Assembly: GCF_009909185.1 (NCBI RefSeq)
Contig: NZ_JAAAMV010000025.1
Coordinates: 62,001-126,000 of the forward strand
Direction: 5' to 3'
Length of the DNA: 64,000 nt
Source: Paenibacillus glycinis
Lineage (GTDB): Bacteria > Bacillota > Bacilli > Paenibacillales > Paenibacillaceae
Part shown: positions 43,134-52,160 of the stretch, piece after piece
Numbering within the stretch: the first letter of the stretch is position 1
Layout: each line of letters starts with the position of its first letter
The notes under the pieces: generated by a model
What the model saw: the letters and a program-made list of their open reading frames with translations, nothing else
Database searches by the model: none
What the model was told of the DNA's origin: nothing
Made by a program: the position numbers and the translations under genes

Positions 43134-43763
43134 TCAAACCTGCCGGCTTCCCAGCGCCCCGAGCGGCAAGCCCGCCTCGTACAGCGCCAGCGCCTGGTCG
43201 ACGACCGCGGTGAAATCCGCTTCCGGGTGCTCGGAGCAATACAGCTGCACCGCCATCATCGCCCCCATGACGGAGCCGGCGAACATCATCACCTCGAAGT
43301 CGTCCCGGGGACGATCCAACCGGTCCGCCACCAGACGGGCGATCATGAGCAGCGTTTCGTTCATTTGGATGAGCGAGGCGGCGCGCAGCTCCGGGACGGA
43401 CATCATGAGCGCCACCCGCTCGCCGAGCGATTCTTGCTCCTCGCGCGTCATCTCCGCGAAGCCTTCCTTGACCGCCGCCCGGAACGCCTGAATCAGGCTC
43501 TTGTCGGCCGGCTGTTTCATGAACGATTCGATCAGCAGCTCGTCGTCGTCGTCCTCCAGCACCAGCGCTTCCTTCGTCGGAAAGTAACGGAAGAACGTGC
43601 TCGGCGAGATCTCGCTCGCCTCGGCGATCTGTTCGATCGTCGTCGCGTCGTAGCCCTGCTCGCGGAACAAGCGCATGCCTTGCTGCTGGAGCGTCCGGCG
43701 GGTCTTCAGCTTCTTCTTCTCGCGAAGCCCCATCTTCGCCGGTTCCGGAATATCCTCGGACAT
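43134..43763 (-). CDS. TetR family transcriptional regulator
   Basis: The 209-residue repressor has a TetR helix-turn-helix near residues 30-62 (ATTIEQIAEASEISPSTFFRYF, then TKEAL) and an all-helical ligand domain. It follows the MFS exporter by 35 bp on the same strand and probably represses that operon until the exporter's substrate binds. AGAGGTG lies before the ATG. Confidence 0.9.
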   Translation of the reverse strand: MSEDIPEPAKMGLREKKKLKTRRTLQQQGMRLFREQGYDATTIEQIAEASEISPSTFFRYFPTKEALVLEDDDDELLIESFMKQPADKSLIQAFRAAVKEGFAEMTREEQESLGERVALMMSVPELRAASLIQMNETLLMIARLVADRLDRPRDDFEVMMFAGSVMGAMMAVQLYCSEHPEADFTAVVDQALALYEAGLPLGALGSRQV

Positions 43764-43798
43764 GGCCGAATCACCTCTTTGCTCCCATTGTACGAACT

Positions 43799-45358
43799 TT
43801 AGCTTTGCGCATCCAGCACGGGGCCCGCGGAGTGGTTGTCGACGTCGCTGCCCTTGTCTTTCTCCTGATCCTTGTCGGACGTGACGGTCAGCACTTCCCG
43901 CTTCAGGAACAGGCAGATGACGACGACGACGAGCGCGAATACGAACGATACCCAGTAGAGATGCTGGAACGCGTTGGAGAAGACGCCCTTGATCTGCTCC
44001 ACCAAGCCGGCGTTGAGCCCTTGCGGAATGCCGCCCTGCGCGGCGCCGCCGAGCTGCTGCGCGGTATCGGCCGGCAGATCGCCCGCCAGCTTGCCGATGC
44101 CCGACGTGATATTGGCGGCGAGCAGGCTGCCGAAGATGCTGACCCCGATCGTCATGCCGAACGATTGGAACAGCGTGACCGACGTCAGTGCGACGCCGCT
44201 GTTTTCTTTGGCGACCGATTCCTGCACGATCAGGTTATTGTTGAATAAAACCCCGAAGCCGAGCCCCAGAATAACGAAGTACCCGACGAGCGCGATAATC
44301 TTCGTGTGCATGTCGATGCTGGTCATCAGGAAGAAAGCCAGCGCCGGCAGCAGCATGGAGACGGCGAAAATGTTGCGGTACGGCACCTTCGTCATGAGCC
44401 GTCCCGAGACGACGCTGGCCAAGACCGCGCCGATCATGAGCGGCAGCGTCAGGTAGCCGGACGCGATCGGCGTCAGGCCGAGCACGTTCTGCGCGAAGAA
44501 CGGGAACGAAGCGAACGAGCCCATGACTCCGAGCACGAGCATGAACACGATGAGCGACAGGACGACGAACGTCCGGTTCTTGAAGAGATGCATCGGCAGG
44601 ATCGGCTCCTTGGCCTTCCGCTCGACGAAGACGAAGACGGTCAACAGCACGGCGCCGAGCGCCCACAGGCCGATCAGCGTCGGCGAGCTCCAGGCGTAGC
44701 CCTCCGTCTCGTGCAGCACCGGCGTCAGCAGCAGCGATACGATCGAGCAGACGAGCAGGAACGCGCCAGCCCAGTCGATGCTCGCGTTTTTGTTGCCCGT
44801 GGACTCCCGCAGGCCTGCGGACAGCACGATCGCGGCCACGATACCCACCGGAATGTTGACCCAGAAGATCCAATGCCATGAGATATGTTGGGTCAAATAC
44901 CCGCCGATCAGCGGTCCCAGCAGCTGCGGCACGAACATGATCGCCCCGAAAATCCCTTGCATCTTGGCCCTTTGCTCCACGGTGAACGTATCCCCGAAGA
45001 TCACCATCGCGAGCGGCATCAGCCCGCCTGCCCCGATCCCTTGGATGCCGCGTCCCAGCAGCAGCACCGGCATGTTCTCCGCGAACCCGCTCACGATGGA
45101 GCCCGCGATGAACAAGCTCATGCTGAGGATATAAATTTTCTTGCGGCCGTACAGATCGGCCAGCTTGCCGAGAATCGGCATGAAGGACGTCATCGTCAGC
45201 ATGTAAATGCCGGCCACCCATCCGTACAGCGACAATCCGTTCAGATCGCGGATGATCGTGGGCATGGCCGTGCTGACGACCGTCTCGTCGAGCTCCGAGA
45301 ATATAATTCCGATAATCAAACCGATGATGATAAGCGCCTTATTGTTCGTTCTGGTCAA
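43799..45358 (-). CDS. MFS multidrug exporter, DHA2 family
   Basis: I set the start at TTG 45358 because GAGGAGG stands eight bases before it; the earlier ATG at 45391 has no ribosome site. The 519-residue, 14-segment exporter shows motif LDETVVSTAMPTI in segment 1, GKLADLYGRKK in the segment 2-3 loop, and motif C FVPQLLGPLIGGY. It is probably a proton-driven drug exporter. It is co-transcribed with the TetR regulator that follows. A minus-strand promoter TTGACA-17-TAAACT lies at 45398-45426, with a second TTGACA 17 bp upstream. Confidence 0.88.
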   Translation of the reverse strand: MTRTNNKALIIIGLIIGIIFSELDETVVSTAMPTIIRDLNGLSLYGWVAGIYMLTMTSFMPILGKLADLYGRKKIYILSMSLFIAGSIVSGFAENMPVLLLGRGIQGIGAGGLMPLAMVIFGDTFTVEQRAKMQGIFGAIMFVPQLLGPLIGGYLTQHISWHWIFWVNIPVGIVAAIVLSAGLRESTGNKNASIDWAGAFLLVCSIVSLLLTPVLHETEGYAWSSPTLIGLWALGAVLLTVFVFVERKAKEPILPMHLFKNRTFVVLSLIVFMLVLGVMGSFASFPFFAQNVLGLTPIASGYLTLPLMIGAVLASVVSGRLMTKVPYRNIFAVSMLLPALAFFLMTSIDMHTKIIALVGYFVILGLGFGVLFNNNLIVQESVAKENSGVALTSVTLFQSFGMTIGVSIFGSLLAANITSGIGKLAGDLPADTAQQLGGAAQGGIPQGLNAGLVEQIKGVFSNAFQHLYWVSFVFALVVVVICLFLKREVLTVTSDKDQEKDKGSDVDNHSAGPVLDAQS

Positions 45359-45397
45359 AACCGCAGCCTCCTCTTTCGCTTGCTTTTCCATAGTGAG

Positions 45398-45443
45398 AGT
45401 TTATATAAAATAATAGTGACTGTCAATTTAAACATTGTGTCAA
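45398..45443 (-). promoter_or_regulatory. Promoter of the MFS/TetR operon
   Basis: TTGACA at 45421-45426 with TAAACT at 45398-45403 (17-bp spacer) on the minus strand. A second TTGACA at 45438-45443 sits exactly 17 bp upstream of the first, in an AT-rich stretch that is a good place for the TetR operator. Confidence 0.5.
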
Positions 45444-45700
45444 AATTATTAAGTCCGAAGCCCGCTCTCAGCCGCTGCGCCGCGGAAGCCGCGAACGATT
45501 CCTGTCCTGCGCGCCCGCGCTCGTCGGCGCATGGCGTTCGCTGCCCGTCAGGCCGCTAAGGCCGTCCGTTCGGAAGTCATGTTCGTTCGTCCCCTTTCTC
45601 GCGATTCGTGAACAAGATACCCCTTCAATATGAACGGGGAATGAACGAATCAGGGACGATAACGGATTTTCAACGACTGCAACGATCGAACTCCGTTCCG
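45444..45700. other. Intergenic stretch without a recognisable gene
   Basis: Between the exporter promoter and the siderophore-gene remnants I see no open frame with a ribosome binding site, no terminator and no repeat. Confidence 0.5.
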
Positions 45701-45841
45701 CCGCGTCATCCGGTCCACCGCGCCCGCGAGCTGCGCCGTCAGCGAGAGCGGATCCTCCCGCGCCCAGTCGTCGGTGAGACGGTATGCCCGCCCGTTCCGC
45801 ACCGTCGACAACAGCATGCATGCGAGCTCCTGGATTACCGG
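45701..45841 (-). pseudogene. C-terminal remnant resembling a siderophore-binding domain
   Basis: In one frame the residues TVRNGRAYRLTDDWAREDPL and SLTAQLAGAVDRM resemble the last 45 residues of FeuA/FecB-type binding domains, including those fused to AraC regulators (pattern NGR-Y-L-DW-DPLS-QL). There is no start, no N-terminal domain and no metal-ligand region, so it can only be a remnant. The match is by motif and needs a database comparison. Confidence 0.4.
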
Positions 45842-45867
45842 TTTCCATCGCCTCGTTGGCATCGCAA

Positions 45868-45904
45868 TGAAGAAAGAAGTCCTCCGGCCGCGGCCGAAGG
45901 ACTT
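45868..45904 (-). terminator. Terminator between the two binding-protein remnants
   Basis: A 13-bp stem with mismatch or wobble (45877-45889 with 45892-45904), followed on the minus strand by CTTTCTT. It would end the FecCD operon transcript. Confidence 0.6.
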
Positions 45905-45946
45905 GGTCCTTTGAATCGTTTTATTTGCCGAGCAGGTCGGTCGTGG

Positions 45947-46066
45947 GTCACGCTGGGGGTCGAACGACATGACGTCATAGGAGAACCGCAGGTCGCCGTC
46001 GACCGCGTACGCCTTGGCGGGGAGGTTCCTCCACAGGCTGCTCTCGTCAACTTCCTTGACGGATTC
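45947..46066 (-). pseudogene. C-terminal remnant of a ferrisiderophore-binding protein
   Basis: Directly after the FecCD permease genes a frame encodes ESSLWRNLPAKAYAVDGDL followed by RFSYDVMSFDPQRD. This matches the end of FeuA/FhuD-like lipoproteins (W-x-x-L-P-A, then V-D-G-DL-F-YDV-S-D-Q-D). Everything N-terminal is missing, and the frame runs on into unrelated sequence. Its position fits the binding-protein gene of this operon, now deleted down to its tail. Confidence 0.5.
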
Positions 46067-46120
46067 CGGGTCAGAATCCGGACAAAACGGACGCGGCCGC
46101 ATGTCCGGATTCTTCAGGTC

Positions 46121-47155
46121 TCAGCTTCTGGAGCGAACGAGCAGGTACAGGAAATACGGCGCGCCGATGACGGCGACGACGAGGCCGGCCGGAATCTCCG
46201 ACGGCTGGAGCACCCACCTGCCGAGCGTGTCGGCCACCAGCACGAGCAGCGCGCCCGCGAGCGCGGTCGCCGGCAGCAGAATCTGGAAGCGCGAGCCGAC
46301 CAGACGGCGCGCGAGATGCGGCGTGATGAGCCCGACGAAGCCGATGCTTCCGCTCACCGCGACGCAGGAGCCCGCGAGGCCGACCGCCGCCGCAAGCAGC
46401 AGCACCTGTTCCCGGTTGACGAAGGCGCCGAGTCCCGTCGCCATGGAATTGCCCAGGCTCAGCACGTTGACCGTATGCGCCTTGTAGAATACGTACGGCA
46501 GCAGCACGACGATGAAGGGCAGCAGCGCCGTCACGAAGCTCCAGTCCTTGCCCCAGATGCTGCCGGCCATCCAGGTCGAGACGAACTGGAACTGGTCCGG
46601 ATTGAGCCGCAGCGAGATGACGATCGTCAGCGCGGAGATGCCGGAGTTGATGGCGATGCCGTTCATCAGCAGCCGGTTCGAGGACAGGCCCGTATGCTTG
46701 CGGTACGAGATCATGAACACGAGCAGCGCCGCGACGCCGGCGCCGGCCCAGGCGAGGATCGGCAGCAGGTAGGCGGGCGCGGATGCCGCGGACGAATAGA
46801 AGGCGACGAATACCAGCACGGCCAAGCCCGCGCCGGCGTTGATGCCGAGAATGCCGGGATCGGCGAGCGCGTTGCGCGAGATCGCCTGCAGCACGCTGCC
46901 GGAGACGGCGAGCCCCGCGCCGATCAGGAGCGAGATGACGATTCGCGGCAGGCGGAAGTCGAACAGGATCAGATGCTGCTGATCCGTGCCGGAGCCGAAC
47001 AGCGTGCGCAGCAGGTCGAGCGGCGACAACCGGATGAACCCGGTGTTCATGCTGAGAATGAAAGCCAAGACGATGAGCGCGAGCAGCGACGCCACGGTAA
47101 CGGCGTTGCGTTTGCGCCTGCGCAGCTCGGCGGGCGTGAATTCGATCGTGCGCAT
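46121..47155 (-). CDS. Ferrisiderophore ABC permease, FecD-like
   Basis: The 344-residue FecCD permease has about ten membrane segments and family motifs RLPRIVISLLIGAGLAVSG, RNALADPGILGINAGAGLAV and GLITPHLARRLVG (ATPase-docking loop, about residue 280). It imports an Fe3+-siderophore together with the adjoining FecC-like protein, a binding lipoprotein and an ATPase, neither of which is intact here. It starts three bases after the partner's stop region with AGGAGGG overlapping it. Regulation is through the Fur box upstream of the partner. Confidence 0.9.
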   Translation of the reverse strand: MRTIEFTPAELRRRKRNAVTVASLLALIVLAFILSMNTGFIRLSPLDLLRTLFGSGTDQQHLILFDFRLPRIVISLLIGAGLAVSGSVLQAISRNALADPGILGINAGAGLAVLVFVAFYSSAASAPAYLLPILAWAGAGVAALLVFMISYRKHTGLSSNRLLMNGIAINSGISALTIVISLRLNPDQFQFVSTWMAGSIWGKDWSFVTALLPFIVVLLPYVFYKAHTVNVLSLGNSMATGLGAFVNREQVLLLAAAVGLAGSCVAVSGSIGFVGLITPHLARRLVGSRFQILLPATALAGALLVLVADTLGRWVLQPSEIPAGLVVAVIGAPYFLYLLVRSRS

Positions 47156-47158
47156 CGG

Positions 47159-48277
47159 CTACAGCTCCCTCCTTTCCTTGTTCGCGAGATACAGGAAGAA
47201 CGGAACGCCGATCAGCGCGATGAGCGCCCCGATGGGCGTCTCGTACGGCGGATGGACGGTTCGCGCGGCGAGATCCGCGAAGGTGACGAGCACCGCGCCC
47301 AGCACGCCGGATGCCGGGATGATCCACCGGTAATCGATGCCGACGAGCTTGCGGGCCACGTGCGGCGCCAGCAGGCCGACGAAGGAGACCGCGCCGACGA
47401 CCGAGACGGCCGAACCCGCGAGGACGACGACGATGACGGTGCAGGCGGCCTTCACGGGACCGGAGCGCAGCCCGAGCCCCTTGGCGATGTCCTCGCCCAG
47501 GCTGAGCAGCGTCACGGAACGCGAGAGCGCGATCGCGCCGGCCAGGGCGAGGCCGATCCAGGGAGACATGATCTTGAGATGCATCCATCTCGTGCCCGCG
47601 ACCCCGCCGGCGAACCAGAACGCCATGTCCTGGCCGATGCGGAAATACAGCTGCAGTCCTTCGCTGAACGCCGTGAACAGCGCGGACAGCGTGACCCCGG
47701 CCAGCACGAGCCGGACGGGCGTGAGCCCGCCCTTGGCGACGGAGCCGAGCGCGAAGACGATCACGGCGCTTAGCGCGGCGCCGACGAAGGAGAACAGAAT
47801 GAGGTATGTATACGGCAGTCCCGGGAAGAACGCGAAGCAGATCGCGAGCGCGAAGCCGGCGCCGGCATTCAAGCCGAGCAAGCCCGAGTCCGCCAGCGGA
47901 TTGCGCGTCATGCCCTGCATGATGGCCCCGGATACGCCGAAGCTTGCGCCGACCATGACGCAGCCGAGCACCCGCGGCAGGCGCAGCTCCTGAATGATCT
48001 GATGCGAGGTCAGGTCCGGGTTATAGCGGAAAACCGCCTCCCATACCGTCAGGAAGCCGATATCGGCGGCGCCGAACGAGACGGAGATGCCGACGCCCGC
48101 CGCGAGCAGGAGCAGGCCGAAAAAGATGACCAGCATGGCCGTCCGCGGACGGGAATAGATCTGGTTCAGCGCCTCGGCGGGGTCCTCCCGCGAAGCCTCC
48201 GCCGGATCGTGCTGAGGGTGGTGTTGCGCGATGGATTTCACGATATTGAATCTCCAGTCTGTGTCGAATAGGAACAT
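47159..48277 (-). CDS. Ferrisiderophore ABC permease, FecC-like
   Basis: This 372-residue FecCD permease is the first gene of the operon. Motifs: LRLPRVLGCVMVGASFGVSG, RNPLADSGLLGLNAGAG and GLLAPHVARKLVG. The first 45 residues are a hydrophilic extension. GTG 48241 has the better ribosome site (GGAG ten bases upstream) and would shorten the protein by 12 residues. The Fur box is 36 bp upstream of the ATG. Confidence 0.9.
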   Translation of the reverse strand: MFLFDTDWRFNIVKSIAQHHPQHDPAEASREDPAEALNQIYSRPRTAMLVIFFGLLLLAAGVGISVSFGAADIGFLTVWEAVFRYNPDLTSHQIIQELRLPRVLGCVMVGASFGVSGAIMQGMTRNPLADSGLLGLNAGAGFALAICFAFFPGLPYTYLILFSFVGAALSAVIVFALGSVAKGGLTPVRLVLAGVTLSALFTAFSEGLQLYFRIGQDMAFWFAGGVAGTRWMHLKIMSPWIGLALAGAIALSRSVTLLSLGEDIAKGLGLRSGPVKAACTVIVVVLAGSAVSVVGAVSFVGLLAPHVARKLVGIDYRWIIPASGVLGAVLVTFADLAARTVHPPYETPIGALIALIGVPFFLYLANKERREL

Positions 48278-48305
48278 CCCGCGCGAGACGATCCTTTTCT
48301 AAAGA

Positions 48306-48335
48306 TTGTAATTGATAATGATTATCAACGTCAAT
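48306..48335 (-). promoter_or_regulatory. Fur-regulated promoter of the FecCD operon
   Basis: On the minus strand TTGACG (48330-48335) and TACAAT (48306-48311) are 18 bp apart. The spacer is filled by a perfect palindrome, TTGATAAT-C-ATTATCAA (48313-48329), which matches the Fur consensus. Fur-Fe2+ bound there would block RNA polymerase, so the operon should be on only in low iron. Confidence 0.88.
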
Positions 48336-48558
48336 CGGAAATGTTGGCTGCGGCGAACACCGCTTCGTCATTTCGGAAAATAGGGCCGCCACGGATGCCT
48401 AACTTTTCCGGATGGCGCCTCCCCCGCTTTCCCGGTTTCCGCCGTTTTTCTGCGCGGACGGCACGATTTCTCCCGTATCCTTCCGCTTTCCCCCGATGTC
48501 CTTTTATCCCGCGGCCGCATATCATGATCCCATTACTTGACCAAATGGAGATGAAGCG

Positions 48559-49365
48559 ATGCCGGTCCCCATCAAGAGCACAATCAGCAGCAAGACCACG
48601 ATAGATGTCCTGATCCCCGCGATCGAGAAGGATTTGTCCACGCTCCCCCATGTCATCGACGCCGTCCGCAAGCAAGTGAAGCATCCCCTCGGCAAGATCA
48701 TGATCGTCGCCCCGAACCGGCCAAGGATGCGGAAGCTGTGCAGGCGAAAAGGCTGTTCGTTCGTCAACGAAAACACGGTTCTTCCGATCACGAAGAAAAA
48801 CATCCGTTACCGTTCGAAGAAATGGGAGCGGTCCGGCTGGCTGTTCCAGCAGTTATTGAAGATGAGCGGCGATACGTTGTCTTCCGCGAAGTATTTCCTG
48901 GCGATCGACGCCGACACCGTGCTCATTCGCCCGCATGCGTTCAGAACCGGCGGCCGTACGCTCTTCTATTGCCGGAACTGGAGCCAGCCCGAATACTTCA
49001 AAACCTACAAGAAGCTGCTGGGCAAGAAGGCGGCCTCCCCTTCGTCCTTCGTCACCCATTACATGCTGTTCGAGAACGCGAAGCTCCGGCAGCTCAAGCG
49101 GACCATCGCCTCGAAGCACGGGATGAGCTGGCATGCGGCGATTCTCAAAAAAATGGACCGCACGAAGCAATTCGCCTTCTCCGAATTCGAAACGTACGGC
49201 AACTTCCTCTACGCCCAAAATCCGGGCGGCCTCGCGCTCCGGAAGGCGCTCAACAAGAGCTTGTCGACGGACATCGCGCGCGTCACGCCGAAGCGGATCA
49301 AGACGCTCGCCAAAAAATACCGCTCGATCTCGTTCCATAAACGCAAAGGGTATACGCGAAAATAA
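48559..49365 (+). CDS. DUF6492 protein, glycosyltransferase-like
   Basis: The 268-residue cytosolic protein has a GT-A-like N-terminal part: TTIDVLIPAIEKDLSTLP, then FLAIDADTVLI (a D-A-D motif, about residues 114-124) as in metal-dependent nucleotide-sugar transferases. It fits the DUF6492 family often found among polysaccharide genes. GGAG lies eight bases before the ATG. A mannose-1-phosphate guanylyltransferase gene follows within 45 bp, so the pair may add mannose-type residues to a surface glycan. Activity is not demonstrated for the family. Confidence 0.7.
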   Translation: MPVPIKSTISSKTTIDVLIPAIEKDLSTLPHVIDAVRKQVKHPLGKIMIVAPNRPRMRKLCRRKGCSFVNENTVLPITKKNIRYRSKKWERSGWLFQQLLKMSGDTLSSAKYFLAIDADTVLIRPHAFRTGGRTLFYCRNWSQPEYFKTYKKLLGKKAASPSSFVTHYMLFENAKLRQLKRTIASKHGMSWHAAILKKMDRTKQFAFSEFETYGNFLYAQNPGGLALRKALNKSLSTDIARVTPKRIKTLAKKYRSISFHKRKGYTRK

Positions 49366-49408
49366 GCGCCCGCCAGGCCGCTCCAACCTTGAGTGAGGAG
49401 GGATGTAC

Positions 49409-50788
49409 GTGCGGATTGTCCTATTGAGCGGCGGTTCCGGCAAGAGGCTGTGGCCGTTATCCAATGAGATTCGCTCGAAGCTGTTTTTAAAGCTCCTGCC
49501 CTCGGAGGACGGCGGCAAGGAATCCATGCTGCAGCGGATCTGCCGGCAATTGGATGAGGCGGGCTTGCTTCCGCTCGCCTCCATCGTCGCGCACGAGAGC
49601 CAAGCGGAGCTGACGCAGCATCAAGTCGGCGATCGCATCGCGTTCCTGGCGGAGCCTTATCGCAGAGGGACCTTCACGGCCGCGGCGCTGGCCGCGAGCT
49701 ACCTGCATGCCGAACGGCTGGCCGCCGCCGACGAGACGATATGCGTGATGCCGGCCGATCTGTTCGTGGAAGCGGGATTTTTCCGCCTGCTGCGCGAATT
49801 CCCCGGCATCCTGGCCCGGTCGGGCGCGGAGCTGGCCCTGCTCGGCACGACGCCCGCGCATCCCTCCAGCCAATACGGCTACATCGTGCCGCAGCCGCCG
49901 GATGCGAGCGGCGGCGAGGCGAAGGATTATCGTCCCGTCGCCCGCTTCGTGGAGAAGCCGGGCGAGGCGGACGCGCTCGTCCTGATGAAGCAGCAGGCGC
50001 TGTGGAATTGCGGCGTGTTTGCGTTCCCGTTGCATGTCATGCTTGCCCATTTGCGGCGCAAGGGGCTGCCCGCCGAATACGAAAGCCTGCTTGCCTGCTA
50101 CGAACGGCTTCCCGAAGCCAGCTTCGACGTGGAGATCGCGGAGAAAACGCGGCGATGCGTTGTCATTCCCTACGACAGGGGTTGGAGGGATCTGGGCGAT
50201 TGGCGCGTGCTGACGGAGTATCTGGGAAGCAGCATCGTCGGACGCGGAGAGATATCGGGCGATTCCCTTCATACGCATGTGGTCAATGAGCTGGATTCCC
50301 CCGTTCACGTCATCGGCCTCTCGAACGTTATCGTGGCCGCGAGCCCGGACGGCATATTGGTCGCCGACAAAGACGGCGCAAACCGAATCAAGCAGCAGCT
50401 GCCGGGCGGCGGCAAGCCCGCCAGCGGGGAGAAGCGCTGGGGAAGCTACCGCCTGCTGGACCATGCGAAGACGGGCATGGGCACCGAGGCCCTCACGAAG
50501 AAGATCGCCATGCTGCCCGGGAAGAATACAAGCTATCATCGGCACCGGAAGCGGGACGAAACCTGGACGGTGCTCTCCGGGACCGGGGAATTCATCCTCG
50601 AAACCGTGCATGCCCGGATTCAAGCGGGAGACGTGCTGAGCATCCCCGCCGGCGCCAAGCACGCCGTGAAGGCGATCACGCCGCTGGTCTATATCGACAT
50701 CCAGCTGGGCACCGAATTGCTGGAAGAGGATAGCGAACGCTTCGCCATCGCCTGGGAAGAGATCCTCCGGCTCTGCGGGTCGCGCTGA
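49409..50788 (+). CDS. manC: Mannose-1-phosphate guanylyltransferase with cupin domain
   Basis: Makes GDP-mannose from GTP and mannose-1-phosphate (ManC/AlgA type). I prefer GTG 49409, seven bases after AGGAGG; ATG 49403 is too close to that site. The N-terminal nucleotidyltransferase has LLSGGSGKRLWPLS (residues 4-17), VMPADLF and FVEKPGEADA. The C-terminal cupin (about 340-455), with SYHRHRKRDETWTVLSGTGEF in two parts, is of the phosphomannose-isomerase type. Whether the cupin still isomerises mannose-6-phosphate is unclear. Operon with the DUF6492 gene; ends at a strong terminator about 85 bp downstream. Confidence 0.87.
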   Translation: MRIVLLSGGSGKRLWPLSNEIRSKLFLKLLPSEDGGKESMLQRICRQLDEAGLLPLASIVAHESQAELTQHQVGDRIAFLAEPYRRGTFTAAALAASYLHAERLAAADETICVMPADLFVEAGFFRLLREFPGILARSGAELALLGTTPAHPSSQYGYIVPQPPDASGGEAKDYRPVARFVEKPGEADALVLMKQQALWNCGVFAFPLHVMLAHLRRKGLPAEYESLLACYERLPEASFDVEIAEKTRRCVVIPYDRGWRDLGDWRVLTEYLGSSIVGRGEISGDSLHTHVVNELDSPVHVIGLSNVIVAASPDGILVADKDGANRIKQQLPGGGKPASGEKRWGSYRLLDHAKTGMGTEALTKKIAMLPGKNTSYHRHRKRDETWTVLSGTGEFILETVHARIQAGDVLSIPAGAKHAVKAITPLVYIDIQLGTELLEEDSERFAIAWEEILRLCGSR

Positions 50789-50872
50789 AGGCGCCGAAGC
50801 GCCGGTCCGGCGACGTCCTGCATGGAGACGCCAAGCCAGGCCTCCGACCGTTCGACCGTCCGCGCGCACGTC

Positions 50873-50916
50873 AAACAGCCTTGATCCGGAGAACGATCCG
50901 GATGAAGGCTGTTTTA
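50873..50916 (+). terminator. Terminator after manC
   Basis: AAACAGCCTT pairs with AAGGCTGTTT around an inner ATCCGG/CCGGAT stem, followed by TTTT. Confidence 0.8.
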
Positions 50917-51020
50917 TATTTGAGGCACGCACTCTAATATGACGTACTGATGTCCAATTATGCCTGATATAGTCTTGCATGAGACCCCTGCCCACAGGGA
51001 ATAGGAATGGAGCGATTACG

Positions 51021-51473
51021 ATGGCCGATCATTCTGCGATTCGACGCTTGCGGGATTTTACCGCATGGGTCAAGACATTGAACGACCTGGATCCCGGGCT
51101 GTGGCTCAAGCCGATCGCGGCGGGGAAATGGTCGACCGCCGAGATCGTCGCGCATCTCGCGAACTGGGATCGCCATATCCTCTCGTCGATTCTGCCCGCC
51201 GCGCGGCAAGGCGGGGCGATACGGTTCCCGGACGAGGACGCGTACAACCGGCAAGCGTCGGACTATGCGAAATCCGGCATCACGCAGTCGGCCCTGCTCG
51301 CGGAGACGATTCGGACGCGGGAGCGGCTGGTCGCCGAGCTGTTGGAAATGCCGGAGGAATGGTATGCAAGGAAGCTGAACTATTCGCTGGACATGCTCAT
51401 TCCCGAGTTCGCGAATCACGACGATCATCATCGCGATCAGATCGTCCGTTTCCTGCGAGCTAACGCGAAATAA
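51021..51473 (+). CDS. DinB/YfiT-like metal-binding protein
   Basis: The start is ATG 51021 (GGAG eight bases upstream). The 150-residue four-helix protein has the DinB metal triad: His in EIVAHLANWDRH and two in NHDDHHRDQIV at the C-terminus. Members are thiol-dependent transferases or hydrolases acting with bacillithiol or similar; some are stress-induced. No operon partner is present. The reaction cannot be assigned. Confidence 0.85.
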   Translation: MADHSAIRRLRDFTAWVKTLNDLDPGLWLKPIAAGKWSTAEIVAHLANWDRHILSSILPAARQGGAIRFPDEDAYNRQASDYAKSGITQSALLAETIRTRERLVAELLEMPEEWYARKLNYSLDMLIPEFANHDDHHRDQIVRFLRANAK

Positions 51474-51504
51474 CCGAACCTCCATGCAGCGGCGCCCCGA
51501 TTCG

Positions 51505-51546
51505 AAAAACCGGGCTATCTCCATAAGGGAGAAGCCCGGTTTTTTC
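51505..51546. terminator. Bidirectional terminator
   Basis: AAAAACCGGGCT (51505-51516) pairs with AGCCCGGTTTTTT around an inner TCTCC/GGGAGA stem, between converging DinB and VOC genes. Confidence 0.85.
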
Positions 51547-51556
51547 GTTTGCGCAT

Positions 51557-51958
51557 TCAAACAAGCCGCCGGCCGATCTCCCAGTGGTGGCCGAACGGAT
51601 CGGCGATGCGCCCGATGCGCCAGCCGTGGCCTTCGCCGACGGGCGCGAGCTCGGTCGCGCCGGCGGCAACGGCTTGCCGGAATACGGCGTCCGGATCGCC
51701 TACGGTCAGAATCATGTGGACCGAACCCTTGTCCTCCGGACCGGGGCTCGAATCCGGATCCTCTTGCAGCCAGAAGCCCGCTTCGCCGATGGCGAGCTCG
51801 GCGATTGCCGGCTTGCCGTCGTCGTCGGCCAGGCGATACAGTTCTTCCGCGCCGAACGCCGCTTTGTAGAAATCCAGTGCCGCCGCCGCATCGCGGACCG
51901 ACAACCACGGGGCGATCGAGGTCACGAACGGTCGATTGCGATCATGGGCTTGATTCAT
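51557..51958 (-). CDS. VOC family protein, PhnB-like
   Basis: The 133-residue single-chain VOC (glyoxalase/bleomycin-resistance) fold has the two beta-alpha-beta-beta-beta halves: APWLSVRDAAAALDFYKAAFG at the start and VHMILTVGDPDAVFRQAVAAGA in the middle. The end, IADPFGHHWEIGRR, is typical of PhnB-type members. Such proteins bind metal or small toxic molecules. No neighbour hints at the substrate. GGAGG precedes the ATG. Confidence 0.85.
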   Translation of the reverse strand: MNQAHDRNRPFVTSIAPWLSVRDAAAALDFYKAAFGAEELYRLADDDGKPAIAELAIGEAGFWLQEDPDSSPGPEDKGSVHMILTVGDPDAVFRQAVAAGATELAPVGEGHGWRIGRIADPFGHHWEIGRRLV

Positions 51959-52160
51959 GCTAGGGTCAGCCTCCTCTTCGCCGACGGCAGGGCCGCCGGT
52001 TCATTCTCTACCGTTATTCTACGCCGGGCATTCCTTTACCTGCGTTCCGCTATATCAAGCGCAAGCCCCGTCCTCTCCGCGCACGGTTCCCGTGTCGAAA
52101 GCGTTGTCCGCTAAGGAAAGAATCGCCTTGTCGATAACTTGCGGCTCCGTTAACAACCAG

